Shown here piece by piece: positions 11,837 to 24,100 of a stretch of DNA of 64,000 bases. The notes under the pieces were generated by a model that saw only the letters and a program-made list of their open reading frames with translations, did no database searches and had not been told where the DNA came from. Position 1 is the first letter of the stretch, and each line of letters starts with the position of its first letter. The position numbers were made by a program, and so were the translations under genes. Source of the DNA: Opisthocomus hoazin (taxonomy: Eukaryota > Chordata > Aves > Opisthocomiformes > Opisthocomidae); the NCBI RefSeq assembly GCF_030867145.1, contig NC_134440.1, forward strand, positions 3,658,001-3,722,000, written 5' to 3'.

Positions 11837-14335
11837 ATGGCCCCGGCTGCGCTGCGCCTGCTGCTCTGCTGCGCCTCGGCCCTGCTCGCTCCAGGTACCG
11901 GGAGCCGGGGGGGGGCGGGGGGCCATGCCCCGGGGGTCTCGGGGGGCACCTGGGGGCCGTGCAGCCCGCAGCACCGGGGGGGGGGGGGGAGGGGGGCTGT
12001 CTGCTTCCTGGTGGCACCGGGGGGGTGAGCCCGTGGGCTCCCGCAGCACCGGGCACCGGGGGAGGGGGGTGCCCCGGGAAGGTACGGGACGTGGGGGGGG
12101 GGTCCGTGTGCTCCCCGTGCTCTGGGGCCACCGGGGTCTGGGGGGGGCTGCTCCACTCAGACCCCCCCACTGGGGGCAGCCGGGGTTCCACGGCACGGGG
12201 CTGGGCTGCACCCTCTCCCCCGGGGTCCCTGGGGACGGTGACCGCCCCACCCCGGGGTCTCGCCAGGCACCCTGCCCCCGGCCCCCCCCCGCAGCCGGCG
12301 GCACCGTGGGGCACGAGGCGGCCCCGGTGCTGCCAAACCGGCCGGGCCGGCTGGTGCCGGCGGTGGCACTGGGGCTCCGGCACCGCCTTGGCTCGCCGGC
12401 ACGCTGCGGCCGTGCCGCGCCGCGGTCTCCCCGTTCCCAGCCTGTACCCCCAGCACCCCCCCCCAACACCCTGGGGTGCCTCGGCACGGGAGCTGGCACC
12501 CAGCGCTGGGCGCTCGGCCCCGGGCTCGCTGCCGTCCCGGCACAGGGTGGCAGCTGGGTGGGACTGGCCCATCCCGGTGGGCTCGGTGGCTGCGGGGACC
12601 CCCAGCACCCAGCCACACCTGGGTGCTGGCGCTGGGTGCCGGCTCTGCCGTGAGGCGTTTTGCTCCGGCGTAGCCCGTGGGGCTGGGCTGGACCCGCTCC
12701 TCCTCTTGTGCAAACAGGACTTTGGCGGCTGAGGGCACTGCCTGGCACCCGCTGCCGCCTCCCGCGCCGCCACGGCAGAGCCCCCCTCGCCGTCCGGCCC
12801 CGAGGGTGGCCGGTGGGTGCTGCGAGGGCTGGGCTGGCACGCGTCCCCGTGCCGCGACGCTCCGCTCATCGCCAGCGCCGCTGCTGCCCGTGCTGTGACG
12901 GCTTGGGGGGGGCTCTTCCTGACCCGGGATTTCTGGGACGCGATATTGGCTAAATCCCGGTTTTCTGGTCCTCTCTGCATGGTGAAAGCGAGCGCCGCAA
13001 GGCCGGGAGCCGGGGCAGGCGCCGCTGCCCTTCCCGGAGCCCTGCCAGGGCCCGGCCGTGTCCGTGCTGACCAGCTCTCTGCTCCGTGTCCTAGGGACAA
13101 GACAGGTCATGGGTGCCAACAGCACGATGTCTCCATCCAGCCGCGGCGTGGGGATGGCTGATGCCACAGCATCGCCTCCATCCAGCACAGCGAGCACGGC
13201 GGCACCTGCGACCCCTCCCAACTCAACCACAGCAGGGTCTGGGTCCAGGACTCCAGACACCGTGGTCCCCACGACCCCCTCGTCTGACCCAGCTGCCACA
13301 TCACCTCCAGTGGCACCTACATCTTCATCCCACCCAGCCACGGCGTCATCTCCTGCCGGGACGACAGCGTCAGCGACGTCTCTGACACCCTCACCCAACA
13401 CGACCATGGCACCGTCTCCAACTGGGACACCAGACTCAACAGCAGTGACATCTCCACCCAAAACGACCACGGCACCGTCTCTGTCCCACCCAAACGTGCC
13501 CAGCTCCCTGGCCACGGCGCATCCATCCAGCTCGGCGGCAACACCAGCGCTGTCCTCGCCCGGGCCCTCCGGGTCCGCTCCCGGCTCGCCGGCGCCCACG
13601 GTGAGCCCTGGTCCCAGCAGCACCTTGGCCACCAGCTCCAGAGCGACACCGGCCGTTGGCACCGGCCCCGCGGCCGGCAGCTCGGGTGAGAGCCAGGATG
13701 GGGGGGCAACATGCAGGGAGGGTCACCTGTGTGCCCCGTGGGTCCCCCACGCAGGGGCTGTGCTCACAGGATGGGGCAGGGGGGCTGCGGGTGCCGGTCC
13801 CTGGGTGCGCCCCGAGCCCCCCTGGGCTGCCCCATCCTCCCTCGTTGTCCCCCAGCCTCTGCATCGTGGGACCCCGACCAGGGAGGGTGGGAGGGCCCCG
13901 GGCTGGTCCCCCGCGGGTGGAGGTGACACGGGAACTGGGTGGTGGGTCTGTGAGGGGGAGCTGGAGACCCCAAGAATCGCCACAGTGCTCGGAGGCTGGG
14001 CACAAGGCTCGGTGTTACCAGGGCGGGGGGGTAACGGGGTGCCCGTCTCGCCCCCACAGCGCAGCCCCCCACCAAAGCCAACCCCGGCCTGGTCATCGTC
14101 ATCTGCCTCTTCGTCTGCGTGCTGGCGGGGGGAGCAGCGATGCTGCTGGTGCGGCTGTGCCGGCGCGGGACCCCCCAATTCCGCCACCTGGACGAGGTGC
14201 CCATGGTGCGTGGGGGTCCGGGGGGCGGCGGGGGGGGAAGCAGGGCCAGGCTACGAGCTCTCACCCCACTTTCTCTCCCTTCCCTAGGGCAACGTGATGG
14301 AGGAGTCCCCCAACACCCACCACGCACCCAGGTGA
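11837..14335 (+). CDS. Mucin-like single-pass type I membrane protein, 280 aa, four exons
   Basis: Coding exons are 11837-11894, 13095-13685, 14060-14205 and 14288-14335. All have GT/AG borders and the phases close without a stop. Residues 1-19 (MAPAALRLLLCCASALLA) form a signal peptide. Residues about 25-220 are almost entirely Ser, Thr, Pro, Ala and Gly with several N-glycosylation sequons (NST, NTT), as in O-glycosylated mucin-type stalks. A hydrophobic segment at about 226-248 is followed by Arg/Cys-rich LVRLCRRG and a short tail containing FRHLDEVPMGNVMEESP. The small end exons encoding membrane span and tail look conserved in style, while the stalk exon is low-complexity. A poly(A) signal follows 51 bases after the stop. 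I do not recognise the family. The human block carries a small mucin-like gene, CIST1, that I recall only loosely and cannot confirm as the counterpart. The slot is where human has IQCN (KIAA1683). Confidence 0.72.
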
Positions 14336-14385
14336 CCCCCCCTCACCGTGGAGGCCCCCCCCCCCGGGGGCTGCCCACGCTGCTG

Positions 14386-14391
14386 AATAAA
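14386..14391 (+). promoter_or_regulatory. Poly(A) signal AATAAA of the mucin-like gene
   Basis: A canonical hexamer 51 bases past the stop codon at 14335. It supports a genuine, compact gene. Confidence 0.75.
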
Positions 14392-14399
14392 GAAGCTGC

Positions 14400-15189
14400 T
14401 GCCTTGGCCCTGGTTTCCCGCATCCTGCCCGGCGGGAAAACCCCGCGCCCGGGGGCGGACGCCCCGAACCGCTTTCGGGGTACCCGAAAAGCACCGCAAG
14501 GCCGGGCAGGGTGGGCGTGCGGGGTACGGCGCAGGGTGCTGGGGGGGGGACGAGGCCTCGCAGCCCCCCCGGCGGGGTGGGATGGGAGGGAGCGAGCGGC
14601 CAGGCACGCACGTCGCCTTCCTTCTGCTCCGCTGCACTCGGCCGCGGTTCGCTGCGAGGACCGGGCGCCGGTAAGGGGCTGCGGGCGAGGGCGGGGGGCT
14701 GGCGGCGGCAGGGACCCCCGCCATGGCGCTCGGCATCCCCGGGGCTTGGGCTGAGGGTGCTCTCGCGGCGTGGGGGGGCTCAGTCCTGGGGTACGAGGGG
14801 GTCTCTGTGGGCACAACCGGCTGAGCCAGCCCCGGTGCGTCGCGGTTTCGCGGGGCCGGTGGGTGACGGTGCCCGCGGGTCGTTAACGTGGCACCGGCGG
14901 GGTCACGGCTTGGTGGGTGCTGCGGGCCGGGGGCCATCCCCGTGGCCTCGGGCCCGCGTCCCACCAGTGACCCGTCCTCGGGGGCACCGGGGGGGGGGGT
15001 GGGGGGGGCCCGGTGCGAGGCGCTGAAACCCGAGGCGAGGGCCGAGCCCGGGCAGCTGCCGCGGCCGAAACCCGGCGCCCATAAATCACGGGCGGGAGGA
15101 TCCCGCGTGTCCCGGCCCCGGGCACGGGGGGGGTCGCGCCGCCGAGCCCCCACCGGCCGCGGCTCCCGGAGCTCCCCCCGGCAGGGACG
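14400..15189 (+). promoter_or_regulatory. PDE4C: CpG-rich region upstream of the first PDE4C exon
   Basis: A GC- and CpG-rich stretch with a TATA-like CCATAAATC at 15079-15087, about 105 bases before the ATG at 15190. It is the likely promoter of the PDE4C long form. No exon is recognised between 14400 and 15189. Confidence 0.5.
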
Positions 15190-18100
15190 ATGCGACGGAG
15201 CCGGACGGCGCTGCCCTGCCTGGGCGCGGAGGTGAGACCGGGGGGGCACCGGGGGGGCACCGGGCCCGGGGAGCGGGGGGGCGAGGGGGTGTCCCCGGTA
15301 CCAGGACCCCAGCGCCGGGCCCTTGGGCAGCAATAACTGGGACGGTGACTCTCAGCGGGAGTTAATTATCGCCTTAATGGGCGGTTAATTATTATTCACC
15401 TCTGCGTAATTGCGCGTCGGCTCCCGGGGTTTTTCCGGGGGGGGTCCCGGGGGAGGCGGTGGCTGGGGCGGGGAGGGGGTGGGGGTGTCCCGGCGGCTCC
15501 GTGCGCAGCGGGCCGAGCCGCTCCCGGTGCACCGGCTCCCTTGGCCCCGTGCCCGCCCCCCCCCCGTTTTTCCCGGTACCCCCGGGGTGCAGCGCGGCAC
15601 CGGGCCCGGCAGGGGGCGCCCGCGCGCTACCGGCGCCCGGTGATTTGGGGGGGGGGGGGCCCGGGGGAGGGGGGGCCACACACGGCCACCGGGCAGCAGC
15701 ACCCTGCCGTGCTCCCCGGTACCGGTACCCGCTCCCCTCCCCGCAGCGCTCCCGCGACGCCGCCGAGGCCGCCCCGTCGGGCCCGGGCCCGGGCGCCGTC
15801 CGCCGGCGTTTCTCCGGGACCCCGTTACTGCCGCCGTTGGGCTCCCGGTTGGCGGAGGGGGCCCGCGGCCCCGAGCCCGAGGGCTCCCGGGTGGTCTTCA
15901 CCATCGAGGAGAGCGGCCCCAGCAGCGGCGACGAGTCCGAGCCCCCCCGGTAAGAGCGGGACCGGGTGGGAGGCGGGGGGTTTGCTGGTCCCGGTGGCAC
16001 CGGGGGGGGGGGGGGCTCTTACCGGGCACGGCGCTGCCGTCGGGGCCGCTCCCGGTTTCAGCACCGGCGGGCGGACAGCGGCACCGGGGCACCGGCACCA
16101 GCACCGGCACCGGCAGAGCGCCCGGTGCCAGCGGCCGCTGCGGCACCGCTGGGCTGGGGACGCACCCCTCTGTCACCGGTCCCGGGACGTCCATCCCGAG
16201 CACCGGCTGTCCCTGTCCCCCCTGTCCCCATCACCTCCATCCCCCCCATCCTGTCCCTGTCCCTGTCCCCGTCCTCTCCATCCCCATCACCCCTGTCCCC
16301 ATGACCCCCACCCCTGTCCCCCCGTCCCCGCCATCCTGTCCCCATCCCTGTCCCCTCTGTTCCCATCACCCCTGTCCCCACCACCTCCATCCCCAACACC
16401 TCCATCCCTGTCCCCCCATCCCTTTCACCTCCGTTCCTGTCACCCCTGTCCCTATCACCTCCATCCCCGCCATCCTATCCCCGTCCCTGTCCCCCCAATC
16501 CCCACCATCCTGTCCCCATCCATCACCTCCATTCCTGTCACCCCTGTCCCCATCATCCCCAACCCCAACACCCCAATCCTTGTCCCCCCAGTCCCCACCA
16601 TCCTGTCCTTGTCCCCGTCCCCTCTGTTCCCATCACCCCTGTCCCCCCCAATCCCCACCATCCTGTCCCCATCCCTGTCACCTCCATCCCCAACACCCCT
16701 GTCCCTGTCCCCTCATCCCCACCATCCTGTCCCCATCCGTAACCTCCATTCCTGTCACCCCTGTCCCCATCACCCCCAACCCCAACATCCCCATCCTTGT
16801 CCCCCCAGTCCCCACCATCCTGTCCCAGTCCCCTCTGTTCCCATCACCCCGTCACCATCACCCATCCCTGTCCCCATCCTGTTCTCATCCTCCTCACCCT
16901 CTCCTTGTCCCCATCCCCTGTCCCTGCCGGGTGCCACCGCGGGGCCGGCCCTGCCCGGAGGTGACCTCGGTCCCTCCCGCTGTGGCTCGGTCCCAGCTGC
17001 GCCGCTGCAGGGTTATTTTTGGGCCATTCCCCCACCCTCTGCCTGTCCCCAGCTTGGGGACAGCGTGGGGCTGGCACGGCTGAGGGACCTGGCTCCGGTG
17101 TCACTCGCCGTCCACCTCCCGCACAGACACGTGTCCGGCGGGGACAGCCGCAGCCCGGGAGGGGACGGGGACCGGCCGTCCTGGGGACGGGGACTGGCTG
17201 TCCTGCGGCCGGTCCTGCCCGGCTCCGGCTGTCCCAGGGGCCGCTGGCTGCCAGGCAGCCCGGGGTGCCAGCTCTGTCCCCGCCCAATGTCCCCTGCTGT
17301 CCCTCTGTCCCAGCGTCCTCCGCTGTCCCCACCATTGCGCTCGCAGTCCCTTGGAAGCCGGTGGGGACCCCTCCACCAGGACCCCCGCCCGGCAGGTTTC
17401 GGGGTCCCCGTGGGTGCTGCCTCCCACGGCCAGGCCAGCGGCTCGCCCGCGGGTGCCACTGCCACCGGCCGGGCCTCACCCTGCTCCTCTCCGTCCCCAG
17501 CAGTCACGGCCCCACAGCGGGCAGCGAGGAGGGGCTGGGGGCACGATGTGAGCCCCGGGGCGGGTTTGTCTCTCACGGGTCCCTCGGTGCCACCGTGGCA
17601 CGGCCACACCATGAGTCCGAGATGCTGCAGGCTCAGACACATCGCTTGGTGGCACCACGGCATGTCCACACCACGTGTCCGGGATGCTCCATGGTTGGCT
17701 GTGTCCCTTGGTGGCACCACGGCGTGTCCACACTACACGTCCAGGACGCTCCAGGCTTGGCTGTGTCCCTCGATGGCACTGCGGCTTGGCCACACCACGT
17801 GTCTGGGATGCTCCAGGCTTCCTGTGTCCCTTGGTGGCACCATGGCGTGACTGTGCCCAGGATGCTCCAGGCTTGGCTATGTCGCTCAGTGGCACCATGG
17901 CATGGCCACACCACATGTCCAGGATGCTCCAGGCTTCCTGTGTCCCTCAGTGGCACTGTGGCTTGGTCACATCATGTGTCTGGGACGCTCCACGCTCAGC
18001 CATGTCCCTCGGTGGCACCGTGGCACGGCCACACCACGTGTCGGGCATGCTCCCGGCTCCCTGTGTCCCTTGGTGGCACCATGGCGTGACCACACCACAT

Positions 18101-21100
18101 GTCCAGGACGCTCCAGGCTTGGCTGTGTCCCTCGGTGGCACCGTGGCGTGTCCACACCACGTGTCCGGCATGCTCCACGCTCAGCCATGTCCCTTGGTGG
18201 CACCGTGGCACGGCCACACCACATGTCCGGCATGCTCCAGGCTCCCTGTGTCCCTTGGTGGCACCATGGCGTGACCACACCACATGTCCAGGACGCTCCA
18301 GGCTTGGCTGTGTCCCTCGGTGACACCGTGGCGTGTCCACACCACGTGTCCGGCATGCTCCACGCTCAGCCATGTCCCTTGGTGGCACCGTGGCACGGCC
18401 ACACCACATGTCCGGCATGCTCCAGGCTCCCTGTGTCCCTCAGTGGCACCACGGCGTGACCACACCACATGTCCAGGATGCTCCATGCTTGGCTGTGTCC
18501 CTTGGTGGCACCATGGCACGGCCACACCATGTGTCCAGGATGCTCCATGCTTGTCTGTGTCCCTTGGTGGCACCATGGCGTGTCCACACCACATGTCCAG
18601 GACACTCCACGCTCAGCCATGTCCCTCGGTGGCACTGTGGCTTGGCCACACCACGTGTCTGGGATGCTCCACGCTCAGCTGTGTCCCTCAGTGGCACCAC
18701 GGCGTGGCCGCTCCGTACGCCGGGGCTGCCTGGGACGTTCTGCCGTGTGTCGGGGCAGAGCACCCCTGCCCTTGCGGGAGCAGCTGCCACCCTGGGGACA
18801 GCAGGGTGGGCGGTGGCACGGGGCCAGCGAGGGCCCCCATGCCCGGGCAGCCGGGCGCACGCCGGGCGGGCGCAGCCGGGGGGGACCCGCTCCACGTGCC
18901 GGCTGCCGGAGCCAGACAGTTGTTTAATTTCCCAGGCGCGGGCGGGAGGGGGATGGAAACTTTCCCGGGGCTGCCGGGGCCAGGGCTGGGACGGCCGCGC
19001 GCTTCCTGCTCTGCGTCGGCGGGCAGCGTGGCCTCGCCGCCGTGCCGGGGGTCCGTGAGCCGTGCCATGCTGCCCGCCGCGCGCCGCTCGCCGGGGGCTT
19101 CGCCGGCGACGTCCCCCCGCCATTCCCCCTGCAATTCCCCCCTCCGTTCCCCCGTCCTCTTCAAGAAGCTCCTGATGAACCAGAGCATCCGCCTGCAGCG
19201 GCGCTTCACCGTGGCGCATCCCCTCTGGTAAGGGGGGGGACGCTGGTGGGTCCCCGGCAGGACCCCCGGGGCCATGGGGATTGGGGGGGGGACAGCGGGG
19301 GTCCCTACGCAGCGGGGGGCTGAGCTGGGCAGGGGGGAGCTGCTGGCTGAGCACGGACGCGCTCGCTGCAGTGATGGCCAGGCAGGGACCTGGAGGTGCG
19401 ACGGGCGTCTGCCCCACGGCGGGGGGGCCGTGGCGGGGAGGGCAGAAGGGCTTTTCCCAGCACGGCGAGGCACCAGACCACCCACCGCGGCACGGCCGGG
19501 CTCCTCGCTGCCCCCCCCCCCGCCATGCAGGGTTCGTTTTTGGGGTGCCCCCCGCTCCCTGCACCCCGGGGTGCCGGGGGGTGCCGGCCCCACCTGCGCG
19601 GGCGCCGTGGGGATCAGCAGATCCCTCCTCAGCAGCAACAGCATCTATTTATAGCGGCCCCCGGCCCCCCCGCCAGCCGCTCGGCCGTTATTAATGCCCA
19701 GAGCCCGTCACCGAAACCAGGGGGTTGAATTCGGCACGACCCCCTCGGCGGGGGCTCGCGTCCCCCGTGCCCGCCGCGGGGCTCGGGGCTGTCCCCTGGG
19801 GTGGCAGCGGGGTCAAGGGTGGTGGCACAGGGCCGGGAACGGGCGCGGGCATCGCCCGTGGGGCCGGCGAAGCCACAATGCGGCTTTGTGTCCCCGGTAC
19901 CATCGGGGACGCGAAGCAGGAAAACAAGGGGCTGCGGGACGGCGCGACGCGGTGCCTGGCTGGCACTGCCACCGCCGGGGACGGCCACGCCGCGGGGACC
20001 GGGGCCGGTGGCGGTGCTGCCGGAGCGGGGAGATGCTGCCGGGCAGCCGGTGCCCGTCCCGGAGGCACTCCTGCATCGGGTAGGTGCCGGGCTCCCGGCG
20101 GCGCGATGGGGATGGGGTGACCCCAGTGGCACCCACGATTTCCCAGTTCACCCAGTGCTCTGGGGTGGCTCGTCCCCGTCCCTGCGGCGGCGGGAGGGGA
20201 CGGGGGCTGGGTGGCCCTCGCCACGTCCCCGCACGCAGCCTTTCCCATGACCCCGGGGCCAGCGGAGCAGGAGCGGGGTGAGGTGGCTGTGGCTGTCACG
20301 GGGACGCTGCGGGGGTCACCATCCCTGTCCCCACGTCCCCTGTCCCCCTGCGGCCCCGCACGGCTGCCGGGTGGCTCTGGTTGGGGTGTCCCCAGGCCGG
20401 CACCAGCGTGTCCCCAAGGGCCAGGGCTTGGCTTCGCCGGCGGTTTCTGTCCTTCAGCATCCCCTGGCTCCATGCCGGGGCCAGGACACTGTCCCCTCCG
20501 TGGGACACAGTGTCCTGAGCCAGGGCTGATGGCGGCTTTGGGGCTTTCGAGGACTTGGGGCAACCGAGGACTGTGATGGGGAGGGAACAGGCAGGAGCCA
20601 GCCCTTCCCGAGGTCCCTGGAGCTGGGGGGCTTCAGGGCAGGGGGTCCTGTCCCACCTGGGTGACGTGGGACAACGCGCCATCGCTAGCCGGTGTCCCCA
20701 GTCCCAGACCCCGCTGCACTGGCTGGGTGCTGAGGGGGTCCACGTGCACTGAGTTGTGTCTGTTCTCAGCGTGGGGGTGAAGGAGCTGAGCGGTGGCCGG
20801 TGTCATCGTGGGGGCCACCGAGCCGGGCCGTGCTGGGCTGAGCGGGACCGTGGCACGGCAAGCCTGGCAAACCCGTGGGCTGAGGTCACCGGGCCACCCG
20901 CCGCGTGCCAGCCTTGTCCCCTGTCCCCTCGCAGCTTCGACCTGGAGAATGGCCCCCCGGGCCGGGGCGCGCTGGACCCCCAGGCCAGCCCGGGCGCGGG
21001 GCTGGTCCTGCAAGGCAGCTTCCCCCACGGCCAGCGCCGCGAGTCCTTCCTCTACCGCTCCGACAGCGACTACGACCTGTCCCCGAAAGCCATGTCCCGC

Positions 21101-24100
21101 AACTCCTCCATCGCCAGCGACCTGTGAGTGTGTGTCCCCCCGCTCCAAGTCCCCTGGGACCCCCGGTCCCCTCCCCAGGGCTCACGCTCCCTGTGCTCCC
21201 GCAGGCATGGAGAAGACATGATCGTCACGCCGTTCGCCCAGGTAGGTGCCGTCCCCGTGCCCCGGCGAGGAGGGGACACGGCCCTGCACCCAGCGCCAGG
21301 GTGGGTGTCCCAGGGGGGTCCACCCGGCCCCAGCCCCCTCTCACCCCCCAGGTCCTGGCCAGCCTCCGCACCGTCCGGAGCAACCTGACCCATCTCCAGG
21401 ACCGCGCCGGCATCAAGTGAGTCGGCCGCGGGATGGGGAGGGTGAGGGTCTCCCCTGAGTGGGGGGCTCTGACCCACGGCAAGGCGGGGGGACGCCGCCC
21501 TGGGGGTCCCGGCCGCTCAGCCCCCCGTGTTCCGTAGGCGAGCGTCGAGCAGCAGCCTGCCCTCCGGGAGCAAGGCCAGCCTCGCCGGTGAGTGCCCGGG
21601 GGGGATGACGAGGGGGATGCTTTTGGGGTGAGCTGGGTGTCCCTATGGCCCCGGGGACGGGTCCCACTGGCCCCTGGGGGTGCAGCAAGGCCCCCCCAGC
21701 CAGGGCAGAGCTGCGGCTTTGCCCTTTGGGATCCATGTCTGGTTTTCGGCAGCTCCTCCCGCCCGGCCGCCCTTCGCGCCGCGGCGGCGGTGGAAAGGCT
21801 CCCGTTGACGTCAAACCTTCCATTAATAAAACCCCGGCGGCGAGCGGGGCCCCGCGGGAGCCCGGCTGCCCCCGGGGCCGGCTGTCACCCCCGGGGGGGA
21901 TGGCATGGCACGCTGTGTGCCGGGCCCGCCATGCGATGGGGACGGTGTGACGGGGCTGAGCCCCACTGCTCGGGGATGCTCGACCCCAGCCCCCGGCCCT
22001 GGCCGGTCCCCTTTGTCCCCCCGTGCCCCCCGCTGCCCCGTTCAGGGGGGGATGTGAGCAAGCTCCCGGGCTGGGTTTGGCACAGCCGCTCGCCGGGGCT
22101 CGGGGTGCTGGGACCCGGCGTGTGCCCCCGTGCCGGGTCGCCGTGCCGCCGGCAGGACCCTTGCCAAGCCAGCGGCTGCCCCCGGCAGAGGATGCCCACC
22201 AGAAGCTGTCGCGGGAGACCCTGGAAGAGCTGGATTGGTGCCTGGACCAGCTGGAGACGCTGCAGACCAGGCACTCGGTCAGCGAGATGGCCTCCAACAA
22301 GGTAAGGGTCCCCGCCGCGGGGCGGGCGTGGACACCCCTGCACCGCAGAGCCCCCCCGGGACGGGCAGCCGGGGGTCCCGCCTGCCCCCCGCCCCGCTGA
22401 GCCCTGCCCACTGCCCGCAGTTCAAAAGGATGCTGAACCGGGAGCTGACGCACCTCTCGGAGACCAGCCGCTCGGGGAACCAGGTCTCCGAGTACATCTC
22501 CAGCACCTTCCTGGGTGAGGACCCCCCCCGGGGACACTGCCTGGTGTCACCTCTGCCGGCACCGGGGACCTGGGCACGAATCTTGTGGCACTGGGTGCCA
22601 GCGGGGACGGTGCCAGGGGGTGGCCCTGCTTGTTCTTGCAAAGAAATTAAATGAGGGGAGAGGAGTGGGGGGGCTTTGCCAGGCGCCCCCGTGGGATTTG
22701 CTGCCTTGGGGGTGTCACAGCCTTCGTCCTGGCTGGGAGTGCTGGTCTATACTGGTGCATACTGGTGTGCACTAGGGCTGCTGGGGGGGTGCCCAGGGTC
22801 TGGGTCCCACGGCAGGCGAGCGGCCCCGGGTAGGGGCTGAGGGAAAGCGCTGGGCATCCCCCACGCAGCCCCCCCGTTGCCATGGCGTCACGGTGTTATC
22901 CATGCCGGCTGACATCACCGGCGTGACCAGGGGGATGCCGGGGTGGGGGATCGGGTTCACCCCTGCTCACGGCCCCCCGTGCCGGCCCAGACAAGCAGCA
23001 CGAGGTGGAGATCCCCTCGGCGCTGGCCAAGGACAAGGAGAAGGAGCGGAGGAAGCGCCCCATGTCCCAGATCAGCGGCGTCAGGAAGCTCACGCACGGC
23101 TCCAGCCTCCCCGCCACCGGCGTCCCCCGCTTCGGGGTGCGGACGGACCAGGAGGGGCTGCTGGCCAAGGTGGGCCCCGGCGTGGGTGGCCTGGCCGGCT
23201 GTCGGGTCCCTGGCGGTGGCCCCGCATGGACCTCTGTCCTTCTGGTCCCCAGGAGCTGGAGGACACCAACAAGTGGGGGCTCAACGTGTTTAAAGTCGCC
23301 GAGTACTCAGGCAACCGCCCGCTGACAGTCATCATGTACAGCATCTTCCAGGTGAGCGTCCCAGCGGGATGTCCCTGTCCCCATGCCCGGACGGGGACGA
23401 GCCACCCCCTACCTCCCCGCAGGAGCGTGACCTGATGAAGACCTTCCGCATCCCCGTCAACACCTTCATCACCTACATGCTGACGCTGGAGGACCATTAC
23501 CACGCCGACGTGGCCTACCACAACAACATCCACGCCGCCGATGTGGCTCAGTCCACCCATGTCCTCCTCTCCACACCCGCGCTGGAGGTGAGCCCCAAGG
23601 TCACCCACTGAGGCCACCAAGTGTGTCTGGCATGGCCATAGCCTATCTGCAATGCCTTATTCCACCATTCCTAGGCTGTCTTCACAGACCTGGAGATCAT
23701 GGCTGCCATCTTCGCCAGCGCCATCCATGATGTTGACCACCCTGGTGTCTCCAACCAGTTCCTCATCAACACCAGTGAGCTGGGGTGCAGGGATGGACCT
23801 GGGGGGGGTTTCGGGGACCCCGGTGTCCAGCAGCCATCCTGGGGTAATTGGTGCTGTCTGACAGACTCAGAGCTGGCGCTGATGTACAACGACGCCTCGG
23901 TGCTGGAGAACCATCACCTGGCCGTGGGCTTCAAGCTTCTCCAGGAGGAGAACTGCGACATCTTCCAAAACCTGAGCAAGAAGCAGAGGCAGTCACTCCG
24001 CAAAATGGTCATCGACATGGTACGGGGGAGCCCGGACCACCCAGGGTGGGGGGTCCGGGCTGGGGGGCTTTGTGGTGGGGTCAGGCTGAGCCCCGCTCCC

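Noticed and set aside
11520-13662. Long minus-strand open frames opposite the mucin-like gene
   Set aside because: They lie antisense to a spliced gene with consistent phases, in DNA poor in A/T, and show no motif of their own.
15541-17850. 769-codon plus-strand open frame rich in Pro, Ser and His
   Set aside because: It runs through the C-rich minisatellite and PDE4C intron 1. The lack of stops is due to base composition, and it overlaps a real PDE4C exon in another frame.
17585-18715. Open frames with repeated HHVSGMLQA-type words in many frames
   Set aside because: The 61-base period is not a multiple of three, so frames rotate and all stay open. This reflects the repeat and not coding.
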